64,000 bases of DNA from an uncultured Prevotella sp. (GTDB lineage Bacteria > Bacteroidota > Bacteroidia > Bacteroidales > Bacteroidaceae), in contig CAMJGE010000008.1 of the NCBI GenBank assembly GCA_946405145.1, forward strand, positions 49,700 through 113,699. Reading direction: 5' to 3'. The notes under the pieces are model-generated. The model had not been told where the DNA came from and did no database searches. It saw only the letters and a program-made list of their open reading frames with translations. Made by a program: the position numbers and the translations under genes. This document shows positions 16,930-25,329 of the stretch, one piece after another. Every line of letters begins with the position of its first letter. The first letter of the stretch is position 1.

Positions 16930-19203
16930 TTATCTGATAGCGTAGAGATAACCTAAGAGAGCCATCTTGCCACGCATGGTCTCACGAGGTGTGAACTCAC
17001 CGTTCACCCAGAAGTAACGCTGGTTGAAGAACGACTCCTGACGAGGCCATCCGCCTTCGTTCCAATCAGGATAGCAGTATTTCAGGATCACACGGGCATC
17101 ACCACCATTATGACCAGGCGACCAAGTCTCTGTTCCATTGAAGGGCGTCTGTCCTGGATGACTCTCTGGTGCACCGTCGTTACGACCTGTGGTGTAACAG
17201 TCGGTGATGTGGCGCTCGCCGAGTCCTGTCATCTCTACGATATTACCTGGATTGCGCCCCATAGCCCAGCTGGCTTCTGTGTACATCACATGCTCCAGCT
17301 GCTTTTTACGCGCCTTGTCTTTAGCGATGTAGTGGGCGAGCATCACGAGTTGCAGGTTCTGTGACACCTGCCAGCGACGATCGTTAGCGCTGCGGCGTGA
17401 GGGGCGCTGTGCCATATTAGCGATGTTGTAGCTCTCTGACAGTTTCTCCACACTGGAGAGAATCTGCTGGTATCTGTCGGTAAAATGGCGTGGCTGCGGA
17501 CAGGTGAGGTAGGCTGCAGCAATCCAGGTGTTTGCGATAGAGAGCTCATACGCCTCCTCTGCGAAAATCTTCTCCCATTGCTGATCGCCTGTCAGATTAT
17601 AGAGATAGGCAGCAGCCATCTGACGGAAATCACGTCCCCTTAACTGCATACTGCCAATGTCCTGGCGGTCGTCAAGCTGCTGATTATCCTGTCTGCTGGC
17701 GAAGAAGAAGGCTTTGATGGCCTCGTCGGTATAATACTGGCGCAGCGAGTCATTGCCTTGCAAACGGAAGGCCTCACCGATGATGGCGCAGTTGGCGGCA
17801 TTTGCCCAAGCTGCCATCGTGGTACATCCGGCCTGGAACATCACACTCCAGTCGGTACTTGGGTTGGTGACACCTTGTGAGTAAGCCTCGCCATCGCGGA
17901 TGGAAAGGAAGAAATCAACCTCGTTACGAGCCTCGTCGATGATGTCGGGAATACCATTGCCGCTCTCACGGATACCGAGATTATCTTCCGACAGGCGACC
18001 TCCAGAGAGAATATAAGGCAGAAGCATGTCGTAGATGTTGCTGACATGAGCCAGGTGACGATCCCAGTCGAAGGCATCAGAGTGACCACCCTTTACTTCT
18101 GTGTTCACAGGGTTGCCAGGCAGACGATGCTGCCAGAAGATAGAGGCGAAGACGGGTTTGAAGTGGGGCTCATCCCATACGTCGGTATGCAGGTCGCGCC
18201 ATTCCTTATCCCAAGGGGTAAGGTCGGTCTTATAGACAGTCAGTCCTTTCGGATCCGTCTCTGGGATGAATTGTGGCTGGCGGGGAACAGGCCATACGTT
18301 CTCAGGATCCTTCGGCTCGCCAAGACGCATATAGTAGTAGCCACGAACGGAGTAGCGATAAGGCTGGAAATAGATATCCGAAGCAATGTCGAAGTCCATA
18401 CTGCAACCTATGTCCTCTACTACCAGGCGATAACGGCCAGGTGTGGTAGCCTTGAAGTCAATGTTCCAAACATCGGTGCCAATGAGTGCCTTCTTGCCGG
18501 CTTCCTTTTCGGCATCGGCAGCTGACTTCCAGAACTTCACTATACCTACGTTCTGCTTCTTTTTGGTCTTCACATTATATATATATACCTTGCGACCTTC
18601 CCAACTGCGATAGTCGCGCTGTCCACCGTCACCCAACCACTGATAGAGGTCAGCGGCATGAATCGCCTCTGCGGGTGAGTAGCCGATGATATTCACATGA
18701 ACAGCTTCCGACTGGGTGTTCCAGACATCGAAACACACGCTAAGCTTCTCCTTGTCGGCACCGATGCCCTGAGGAATGCTGACTTCATAGGTGCAGCCTT
18801 GTTTCATGGGCTGGGGCAATTGGAGGAAGAGCCAGTGGTCGCACTCGCTGGTAAGGGTGTGATCAGTGTTCATCGGCTTTGACTTACGCCACACGTTCAA
18901 GGGTTGGCTGCTTGCAAAGCTCTTGTCGTCAGGCGAGCTGATCTGCCAGAGAGCTGCCTTCTGGGCATCAGCCTTCAGGCGTTCGCCAAACACCAGCAGG
19001 GTGTCGTCGCCTTCTGCGAAAGAATGTCCGAGATAGGCACTGGGACCAGTACCATCGTCGCGATAATGAACTTCTCCATCACGGAAATGAACCATCAAGT
19101 AATGATTGTCAATCACTTTCAGTCCGAGGACCTTAGTGGCTGTGCTTGGCGTGGCAGTCAAGAGTAACAAACCTGCCAATGCAGTCCTGAATAGTTTTTT
19201 CAT
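16930..19203 (-). CDS. Glycoside hydrolase family 9 (cellulase-type)
   Basis: The 757-residue protein has a signal peptide (about 1-22, ending P-S-T-A), N-terminal beta-rich domains including a CelD_N-like Ig domain, and an (alpha/alpha)6 catalytic domain from about residue 320. GH9-like segments are G-G-H-S-D-A-F-D-W-D-R-H (base-carrying region), N-G-I-P-D-I-I-D-E-A, W-A-M-G-R-N-P and, near the C-terminus, V-N-G-E-F-T-P-R-E, which probably holds the acid Glu. The last block differs from the textbook D-Y-x-x-N-E-V pattern, so substrate preference (beta-glucan, xyloglucan or other) is open. It is secreted to the periplasm or the surface. It is monocistronic and divergent from a FecCD permease. 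Confidence 0.7.
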   Translation of the reverse strand: MKKLFRTALAGLLLLTATPSTATKVLGLKVIDNHYLMVHFRDGEVHYRDDGTGPSAYLGHSFAEGDDTLLVFGERLKADAQKAALWQISSPDDKSFASSQPLNVWRKSKPMNTDHTLTSECDHWLFLQLPQPMKQGCTYEVSIPQGIGADKEKLSVCFDVWNTQSEAVHVNIIGYSPAEAIHAADLYQWLGDGGQRDYRSWEGRKVYIYNVKTKKKQNVGIVKFWKSAADAEKEAGKKALIGTDVWNIDFKATTPGRYRLVVEDIGCSMDFDIASDIYFQPYRYSVRGYYYMRLGEPKDPENVWPVPRQPQFIPETDPKGLTVYKTDLTPWDKEWRDLHTDVWDEPHFKPVFASIFWQHRLPGNPVNTEVKGGHSDAFDWDRHLAHVSNIYDMLLPYILSGGRLSEDNLGIRESGNGIPDIIDEARNEVDFFLSIRDGEAYSQGVTNPSTDWSVMFQAGCTTMAAWANAANCAIIGEAFRLQGNDSLRQYYTDEAIKAFFFASRQDNQQLDDRQDIGSMQLRGRDFRQMAAAYLYNLTGDQQWEKIFAEEAYELSIANTWIAAAYLTCPQPRHFTDRYQQILSSVEKLSESYNIANMAQRPSRRSANDRRWQVSQNLQLVMLAHYIAKDKARKKQLEHVMYTEASWAMGRNPGNIVEMTGLGERHITDCYTTGRNDGAPESHPGQTPFNGTETWSPGHNGGDARVILKYCYPDWNEGGWPRQESFFNQRYFWVNGEFTPRETMRGKMALLGYLYAIR

Positions 19204-19233
19204 CTTTTTATTGTATTATGGTTAGTGTGGGTA

Positions 19234-19241
19234 CAAAGGTA
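19234..19241 (-). promoter_or_regulatory. Promoter -7 box for GH9 gene
   Basis: TACCTTTG on the minus strand lies 31 nt before the GH9 ATG. The -33 box is weak. It overlaps the upstream region of the divergent FecCD promoter. Confidence 0.5.
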
Positions 19242-19284
19242 CAATAATTTTGTGATTTCAGACTAAAAGTTCGTAAAAAAGTTG

Positions 19285-19292
19285 TAATTTTG
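19285..19292 (+). promoter_or_regulatory. Promoter -7 box for FecCD permease
   Basis: TAATTTTG fits TAnnTTTG. Transcription would begin near 19298, leaving 5 nt before the GTG (19304) or about 14 nt before the ATG (19313), so the transcript is almost leaderless. No clear -33 box. Confidence 0.45.
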
Positions 19293-19312
19293 CACCGCAA
19301 AGCGTGTTCATC

Positions 19313-20332
19313 ATGAGCAGGGGGGTATTATATTGCATCGGACTTAGTTTGGTCATCGTGGTACTTTTCGCCTCGAATCTGTTACTGGGATCTGTGTCGA
19401 TTCCTGCAGAAGATGTCGTGCGTATCTTGTTGGGTGATACCAATGAGAAAGCATCCTGGCGCTTTATCGTCATGGAGTCGAGACTGCCCCAGGCCATCAC
19501 GGCTGTATTCTGCGGTGCCTCGTTGGCGGTTAGTGGTCTGATGCTCCAAACGGTATTCCGTAATCCCCTGGCTGGTCCAAGTATCTTCGGTATCAACAGC
19601 GGTGCAGGATTAGGTGTAGCACTTGTGATGCTCTTTCTTGGAGGTGGTCTCTCTGTGGGTTCCCTACAGTTCAGTGGCTTTGCTGCAGTCCTGATGGCAG
19701 CTTTCTTAGGTGCGATGGCAGTGATGGCTATCATTTTCTTTTTCTCTACGATCGTTCGCAGTCATGTCATGCTGCTGATTATCGGCATCATGATAGGCTA
19801 TCTTTCCAACTCTGCCATCTCACTGCTTAACTTTTTAGCTACAGATGAGGGCGTGAAGTCATATATGGTATGGGGACTGGGCTCTTTCGGCGGTGTGTCG
19901 ATGGCGAATATGCCAGTATTTCTTGGTGTGTCGGTTATCGGACTGGCTGGTGCCTTATTACTCATCAAACCGTTGAACGCCCTGTTGCTTGGCGATCGCT
20001 ATGCTGAGAACTTAGGGGTGAATATCATCGCTGTGAGAAACTGGCTGTTGGTGGTGACGGGATTGTTGACAGCTGTTACCACTGCCTTCTGTGGTCCTGT
20101 GGCATTCATCGGACTGGCTGTCCCCCATTTGGCACGCCTATTGCTCACCACTGACAATCATCGTCAGCTGTTGCCTGCCACGATGCTTTGTGGTGCTGTG
20201 GTGGCACTGGTCTGTAACCTGCTTTGTTTCCTGCCTGGCGAGGGTGGGGTGATTCCCCTTAACGCGGTGACGCCGCTCATTGGTGCGCCCGTCATTATTT
20301 ATGTGATACTTCTGAACCATGACAGCATTTAA
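19313..20332 (+). CDS. FecCD-family ABC transporter permease (iron/siderophore/cobalamin type)
   Basis: The protein has about 340 residues and around nine or ten transmembrane segments. Family motifs are present: G-A-S-L-A-V-S-G-L-M-L-Q-T-V-F-R-N-P-L-A (near 63-82), G-D-R-Y-A-E-N-L-G-V and G-P-V-A-F-I-G-L-A-V-P-H. Such permeases import ferric siderophores, haem or cobalamin with an ATPase (FecE/BtuD) and a binding protein. Neither partner is in the neighbouring genes, so it is an orphan permease here. ATG at 19313 is chosen; a GTG three codons earlier is possible. Its 3' end overlaps the next gene by 14 nt, so the two are co-translated. Confidence 0.85.
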   Translation: MSRGVLYCIGLSLVIVVLFASNLLLGSVSIPAEDVVRILLGDTNEKASWRFIVMESRLPQAITAVFCGASLAVSGLMLQTVFRNPLAGPSIFGINSGAGLGVALVMLFLGGGLSVGSLQFSGFAAVLMAAFLGAMAVMAIIFFFSTIVRSHVMLLIIGIMIGYLSNSAISLLNFLATDEGVKSYMVWGLGSFGGVSMANMPVFLGVSVIGLAGALLLIKPLNALLLGDRYAENLGVNIIAVRNWLLVVTGLLTAVTTAFCGPVAFIGLAVPHLARLLLTTDNHRQLLPATMLCGAVVALVCNLLCFLPGEGGVIPLNAVTPLIGAPVIIYVILLNHDSI

Positions 20333-21719
20333 GTTATTCAAGATCAAACCTGAGGAGCGTTTTCAGAGTATGGTGGCTTTGGTGGTCATCCTATTTCTCA
20401 ATGCCTTGTTCATCTACCGCATGCACGACCTGTTCATGCAAGAGGGCTTCGGCCCATATTGGAAAGTGTTTGAACACGAGTTACATCTCTCAGGTTACGA
20501 TCCATTGACTTATCTGGGTGTCACCGACTGGGACGTGGTCTATCAGGTATTCCGTCATCCGCTGTTGGCGTTTATCATCTGGCCATTATACCTTCTTAAT
20601 GAGGGGTTGACATGGCTCTTGGGTGTTAACTGTGTACAATATGTAGTGGCATTACCATTGATCGTCAGTTCGTACTATTCCTATATATTCCTCTATCGCA
20701 TCCATCGTGAGGTTATTGCCTTGAATCGCTGGGATGCCACACTGCTGACAGTTTTTTATTTCTCCTTTGCCTATATCCTGATGTCGGTGATCGTGCCCGA
20801 TCACTTTACTGTCTCCATGTTTCTCTTACTCATCACGCTTTACATCTCTGGTGTCTGCATCCAGAAAGGTAGGGAGTTTAAATGGTGGCAGTCGGCAATC
20901 TTTTTCTATATCACGGCAGGCGTTACACTCTCCAATGGTATCAAAGTATTCCTTTCAGGGTTCTTCGTCAACCTGAAGGATTTCTTCCGTCCTAAGTATC
21001 TGTTGTTGGCGGTTCTATTGCCTGCAGCCCTGTTGTGGGGAACAGCTACTTGGGAGTATCGCACCTATGTCTTACCCAAGGAGAAAGTACGCGCAGAGAC
21101 GAAGGCACGTCAGGAGAAGGCATTGAAAGAGAAAGTGGCAACGATGTCGCCAGAGGAGCAGAAAGCGTTTGAAGCCAAACAGGCACGGAGGGAACTCAGA
21201 CTGAAGTTGCAGAAGGAGAAGGCTGGGAAACCGATAGAGGATCATGGGTTCCTGAAATGGACGGATATCTCGACTTCCCGATGGCAATCGGTCTATGAGA
21301 ATCTCTTTGGCGAATCGCTTCAGTTCCACCGTCAGCACTTCCTGGAGGATACGTTGGTAGGCCGGCCTGTGTTTGTGAAGTATGATACGGTGTTCAACTA
21401 TATCGTAGAGGCTTTGATCCTGTTATTGGCTTTAGCAGGTGTCTGGTTGGGTCGGCAGCACCGTTTTCTCTGGCTCTGTCTGTCGTGCTTTGGCTTCGAC
21501 ATGTTCATCCATCTGATACTGGGTTTCGGACTGAATGAGATCTTCATCATGGCACCTCATTTTATGTTTGTACTGCCCATTGCCACTGCTTATCTCTTCA
21601 AGTGCATCCGTTGGCAGTGGTTACGACTGACGGTGTTTTTTCTCACCATCTATCTGCTGGTCTATAACGGTTATCTTCTGACGGATTTCCTGTTGTCTCC
21701 TATCAGGACGGTACTTTAA
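20319..21719 (+). CDS. Polytopic membrane protein, GT-C-like (possibly DUF6080)
   Basis: The 466-residue protein has about ten hydrophobic segments in two groups, with a Lys/Glu-rich charged coil (about 247-305) between them. An acidic motif after the first membrane segment (F-E-H-E-L-H-L-S-G-Y-D) and P-D-H-F-T-V-S-M-F recall GT-C glycosyltransferases. I associate the overall pattern with DUF6080 of Bacteroidetes, from memory. A transferase using a lipid-linked sugar donor is plausible but not shown. It overlaps the FecCD gene and its stop codon shares bases (TTAA) with the stop of the convergent glycosyltransferase, so no intergenic terminator exists here. Confidence 0.55.
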   Translation: MTAFKLFKIKPEERFQSMVALVVILFLNALFIYRMHDLFMQEGFGPYWKVFEHELHLSGYDPLTYLGVTDWDVVYQVFRHPLLAFIIWPLYLLNEGLTWLLGVNCVQYVVALPLIVSSYYSYIFLYRIHREVIALNRWDATLLTVFYFSFAYILMSVIVPDHFTVSMFLLLITLYISGVCIQKGREFKWWQSAIFFYITAGVTLSNGIKVFLSGFFVNLKDFFRPKYLLLAVLLPAALLWGTATWEYRTYVLPKEKVRAETKARQEKALKEKVATMSPEEQKAFEAKQARRELRLKLQKEKAGKPIEDHGFLKWTDISTSRWQSVYENLFGESLQFHRQHFLEDTLVGRPVFVKYDTVFNYIVEALILLLALAGVWLGRQHRFLWLCLSCFGFDMFIHLILGFGLNEIFIMAPHFMFVLPIATAYLFKCIRWQWLRLTVFFLTIYLLVYNGYLLTDFLLSPIRTVL

Positions 21720-22741
21720 ACGTGTTTTTCTATGCCGAGCCACTTGCGGATACGGCGTGAGATAGATTTCTGGATATGTGTGAAGTTGCCGTAACGTAAG
21801 TTCAGCAACAGCTCTTCGATGGAATTCTGAATCTTAATCCATGGATGATTCCAGGCATTAGCCTTGTAGAGTCGTTCCAGATAAGCGTAATGCTCTGTCA
21901 CCTGTTTGGGATGACGGAGTGGGAAGGTGAGTTCATGTCGCTGCATGGTGAAGATGCGACGCAGGCGATGCGGCGTTGTCTTCAGGTCTGCAGAGAAGTG
22001 GGTAGAGTCAGCCATCAGACCGATATTACTAATCTGGTTCTGTTGTGGCATGATGGCCATCGTATCGTGCAGCAGCATATCTGCCCAGTAGATGGTTTCA
22101 AAGTATTCCTTACCGCTCTTGCTGTGATCATGAAACATCTGCAACATGTCGCTGCGCAAGTTGCGCTCCTTGGCAACGGTCTCCAGTTTCTGCAGTTTCT
22201 CCGGTTGATGCATAAAGCTATAGGTGGGATCCCAACGCTCAGCTACCCTTCGCCATGAAGCCCATCCCCAGATGCTGAAGGCGGTGGTAAAGAAATAGCT
22301 GTCCTGACAGTCAGGCGTCATCTCATCGATATTAAAACCAGCAATCATCGAGATGCGTTCGTCATGTTCATAACGGTCTAACATCTCTTTGCAGAAGGGG
22401 AAGAACGACTGGGCTGGCACGACATCATCTTCAAGTACAATCACCTTGTCGGCTAACGAAAAGGCCCATTGATGGGAACGAAACCCTGAAGGGTCACAGC
22501 CCTGATTGTGCTCTAGATACTGGCGATGTACCTCACACTCCCAATCGATATGTGCGTCGCTGACAATCTCCCTACATGCCATGATACCTGCCATATCCTT
22601 TTCGCCACGAGGACCATCTTGATAGAGGAACAGCTTTGAGGGACGTGCCTGGCGCACAGCCTCAAACACCTGGGCAAAGGTGTCGCTGCGGGTAAAGAAT
22701 AGCAGCAGAACGGCGATATCGGTCTTGGCGGGATACTTCAT
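21716..22741 (-). CDS. GT-A-type glycosyltransferase (HlpA-like family)
   Basis: The 341-residue protein lacks a signal peptide and has a GT-A start (I-A-V-L-L-L-F-F-T-R) and a probable metal-binding E-D-D-V near residues 98-101. Then come F-F-T-T-A-F-S-I-W-G-W-A-S-W and a long helical C-terminus. This set of motifs is found in proteins often labelled hemolytic protein HlpA-like, which resemble GNT-I-type glycosyltransferases. It is the last gene of the surface-glycan operon, overlapping the LicD gene by 4 nt, and probably adds a sugar to a lipid-linked or surface glycan in the cytoplasm. Confidence 0.75.
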   Translation of the reverse strand: MKYPAKTDIAVLLLFFTRSDTFAQVFEAVRQARPSKLFLYQDGPRGEKDMAGIMACREIVSDAHIDWECEVHRQYLEHNQGCDPSGFRSHQWAFSLADKVIVLEDDVVPAQSFFPFCKEMLDRYEHDERISMIAGFNIDEMTPDCQDSYFFTTAFSIWGWASWRRVAERWDPTYSFMHQPEKLQKLETVAKERNLRSDMLQMFHDHSKSGKEYFETIYWADMLLHDTMAIMPQQNQISNIGLMADSTHFSADLKTTPHRLRRIFTMQRHELTFPLRHPKQVTEHYAYLERLYKANAWNHPWIKIQNSIEELLLNLRYGNFTHIQKSISRRIRKWLGIEKHV

Positions 22742-23544
22742 ACGAGTTCAGGCATGATGAATACGGAATGGATTTTCTGTTTCTCCTTGGGCGGAATCTC
22801 CATATAGTTACGGTACAGGTCGCTCAGGTAAGCATCAGGATTGCAGGGCGCACTGAAAGTCTTGCCTTCGAAGGTGATGGTGCCCAAAGGGAACACGGAG
22901 TCCTGACGATGCATGATACCATAACCGTTGTTGATAAGAATATTCGAGAGATAGACGTTCTTCGGACGAACGGCACAAAGCAGCCCCCACAATGCTTTGT
23001 TCAGCAGGTATTTCCCACCAAACCAGAAGAACTCTGCAAAGGCCCGCAAGGAATAGTAGTGGGCTTTATGCAGGATAGAGTAACTGCGTGAGATACCTAA
23101 AGTAACCCGCTTCACCAGTTTCTTAGGCAGAGTGGGGTAGTTGATCATGGGGAAGATATCCACATAGAGCCCTTTCTGATAGTCGGCGGCGAAGTTGTCG
23201 GCTCCTTCCACATAAAAAGAGTTCAGGTCGCGCACTTTCACGATGGGTTCTTTCGATTGTGGTTCGTTCTGAGGTGTCTGTAGGAACAGTCCTTCACGCA
23301 GTTCTTTAGGGGCGATACTGATAAAGCGCTCCAGGTCTTCCTGTCGCATGGCAATGTCGATATCATCATCCCAGGGGATAAAGCCTCCGTGCCTCACAGC
23401 CCCTAACAGCGTACCACCATCGAGCCAATAACCTATCTGGTGCTTCTGACAGATACGGTCGATCTCTTCGAGGATCGAGAGCTGTTTCAGCTGACAGGCA
23501 CGTAGTTGCTGAGCCTTGTATTGTTCTAAATAGTTATTCTTCAA
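22738..23544 (-). CDS. LicD-family phosphotransferase
   Basis: The 268-residue protein carries the LicD signature: G-Y-W-L-D-G-G-T-L-L-G-A-V-R-H-G-G-F (38-55) followed by D59-D-D-I-D63, the metal-binding cluster of this nucleotidyltransferase-like family. LicD proteins transfer a phospho-alcohol (phosphocholine and relatives) from its CDP form onto a glycan; the human relatives fukutin and FKRP use CDP-ribitol. An IspD/TarI cytidylyltransferase is two genes upstream, so this operon contains both halves of a CDP-alcohol pathway. It overlaps the downstream glycosyltransferase by 4 nt and begins 13 nt after the epimerase gene. Confidence 0.85.
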   Translation of the reverse strand: MKNNYLEQYKAQQLRACQLKQLSILEEIDRICQKHQIGYWLDGGTLLGAVRHGGFIPWDDDIDIAMRQEDLERFISIAPKELREGLFLQTPQNEPQSKEPIVKVRDLNSFYVEGADNFAADYQKGLYVDIFPMINYPTLPKKLVKRVTLGISRSYSILHKAHYYSLRAFAEFFWFGGKYLLNKALWGLLCAVRPKNVYLSNILINNGYGIMHRQDSVFPLGTITFEGKTFSAPCNPDAYLSDLYRNYMEIPPKEKQKIHSVFIMPELV

Positions 23545-23556
23545 TTCTTCAATTTT

Positions 23557-24597
23557 TCAATTTTCAGTTTTCAATACTTCCAACGTTCTACTGATGGCTG
23601 ATTTCATATCGTAATTGGGTTGCCAGCCAATGGCGCAGAGACGCTCATTGTCGAGTATGGCGCGCATGGCAATAGAGAACCCCTTCTGTTCAGTCTCCGA
23701 CGGCAGGTCAAATACAACCTCCTTACCAGCCCATTCGGCACAGAGACGAGCAAAATCCTTCAGTTGCACATCACAACTCTTGTTGGCGATGTTATAAGGC
23801 ACACCATTCTCGCCGTGAATCAACACGTGCAGCATCGCACTCACGGCATCAGCCACATAGGTATAGGAGAACAGCTGTTCACCCTTGCTCTTCAACACGA
23901 TGTCCTCACCCTTCAGAGCCTTTACGATAAACTGCGATGAGGCTTTGCTGTCGCTCATCAGCATCGTAGGACCAAATACACGACTCAGTCGCACAAGCTT
24001 CACCTTCACACCCCGTTCTGCGATATATGACTGACAGAGTGCTTCACTGAGGCGCTTCGACTCTGGATAACAGGCACGGGCATTACGCAGGTTCAACTGT
24101 CCTGTATAGTTCTCTGTGAAGATATCCTCACCTCTGGCATTGCCATACACCTCAACGGTAGAGGGGTAGAGCACAGTAGCTCCATCTGCCAATGCTTTCT
24201 CTAAGGCATGTTCAGCACCTTTCACATTGATCTCGATGGTCTCTATGGGGAACTGCGAATAGGCCAGAGGATGGGTGTTTGATGCCAAGGGGATGATGAC
24301 ATCCACAGCGGGCAGATCAGAGAGCGACTCACGGGCATCGTGCTCCACAAAGTGGAAGTGTGCATCGTCGTAATACTCCCCTAACCGACTTGCTGCTTTC
24401 TCCCGGTTGCGCCCCAAGGCGTAGATGGTGATGTCTGCTCCCTCGGTATTAGCCTTCATCAAGGCATCAATCAGGCACATGCCGATCAGGCCTGTAGCTC
24501 CAGTAATAAGAAAGCGCTTGCCCTGCAGACTTGCTATATCCACAGTCTCACAGATCCGCTTCAGATCCTCCTGATACAATATTTGTTGTTTATCCAT
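23557..24597 (-). CDS. NAD-dependent epimerase/dehydratase (extended SDR)
   Basis: The protein has 346 residues. The NAD-binding motif is G33-A-T-G-L-I-G39. The catalytic set is S146 in Y-P-S-T-V-E-V-Y-G and Y177-P-E-S-K181. The size and motifs fit sugar-nucleotide epimerases, dehydratases or reductases. It lies between the IspD/TarI and LicD genes with gaps of 6 and 12 nt, so it probably makes or modifies the alcohol or sugar that those enzymes use. Whether it works on an NDP-sugar or a CDP-linked product is not visible. Confidence 0.8.
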   Translation of the reverse strand: MDKQQILYQEDLKRICETVDIASLQGKRFLITGATGLIGMCLIDALMKANTEGADITIYALGRNREKAASRLGEYYDDAHFHFVEHDARESLSDLPAVDVIIPLASNTHPLAYSQFPIETIEINVKGAEHALEKALADGATVLYPSTVEVYGNARGEDIFTENYTGQLNLRNARACYPESKRLSEALCQSYIAERGVKVKLVRLSRVFGPTMLMSDSKASSQFIVKALKGEDIVLKSKGEQLFSYTYVADAVSAMLHVLIHGENGVPYNIANKSCDVQLKDFARLCAEWAGKEVVFDLPSETEQKGFSIAMRAILDNERLCAIGWQPNYDMKSAISRTLEVLKTEN

Positions 24598-24603
24598 AAC
24601 TTC

Positions 24604-25326
24604 TCACTTCAACCAAGTGTCCTTATCCATTTTCATATATCCCTTAAACATCTCCAGATCGTCCTTAGTGGTGAGTTTGATGTTCTTGTCTGAGCCTGCG
24701 GCAAAGTGCAGTGTCTCACCCAGTTCCACCATCATCGTGTTGGTATATGATGAGCCGTGAATGCCGATACCCTTCTCGAAAGCCTCATGATAAGCTGAGT
24801 CGAGTCGCTCGAACTGATAAGCCTGCGGTGTTGAGACACGACGCAACGTCTCTCGGGGGATATACTGGCGCGTGGTAGTCTCATCTTCGGGGTTCACGAT
24901 AAAGATCTGCTCATTATAGGGCAACGAGGTCACACCATTGCCATATTGACGGGCTTTCTGGATCACATCAGTCAGAACGGTATCATCCACCAAGGGGCGG
25001 ATGCCGTCGTGGATGATGATGATATCGTCGGACTTCGCCTTTGTTTCAAGATGGAACACACCATTGCGGATGCTCTCTTGCGCACTCTTGCCACCAGATA
25101 CCACATCCTGCAGCTTGGTGATATTAAACTGGTTGGCGTAGGCCCTCAATACATCGTGCCACCCGTCGAGACACACCACATCGATGGCATCCACCATCGG
25201 GTGGCGCTGAAAACTCTCCAGCGTATAGATCAGCACGGGCTTGTCATAGACATTGATGAACTGTTTGGGAATGTCTTGCCCCATCCTGTTGCCGGAGCCG
25301 CCGGCGATAATCAAAGCATAGTTCAT
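24604..25326 (-). CDS. IspD/TarI-family cytidylyltransferase
   Basis: The 240-residue protein has A8-G-G-S-G-N-R-M-G16 with P-K21-Q, the CTP-binding loop of IspD/TarI. It also has S-G-G-K-S-A-Q-E-S-I-R-N-G near 76-88 and I-H-D-G-I-R-P near 103-109. The HDGIRP form (not HDAARP) and the glycan-operon context favour TarI-like activity on ribitol-, erythritol- or glycerol-type phosphates over the housekeeping isoprenoid step. It starts just after the flippase gene. Assignment to TarI rather than IspD is inference; a second ispD elsewhere in the genome would support it. Confidence 0.85.
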   Translation of the reverse strand: MNYALIIAGGSGNRMGQDIPKQFINVYDKPVLIYTLESFQRHPMVDAIDVVCLDGWHDVLRAYANQFNITKLQDVVSGGKSAQESIRNGVFHLETKAKSDDIIIIHDGIRPLVDDTVLTDVIQKARQYGNGVTSLPYNEQIFIVNPEDETTTRQYIPRETLRRVSTPQAYQFERLDSAYHEAFEKGIGIHGSSYTNTMMVELGETLHFAAGSDKNIKLTTKDDLEMFKGYMKMDKDTWLK

Positions 25327-25329
25327 ATC

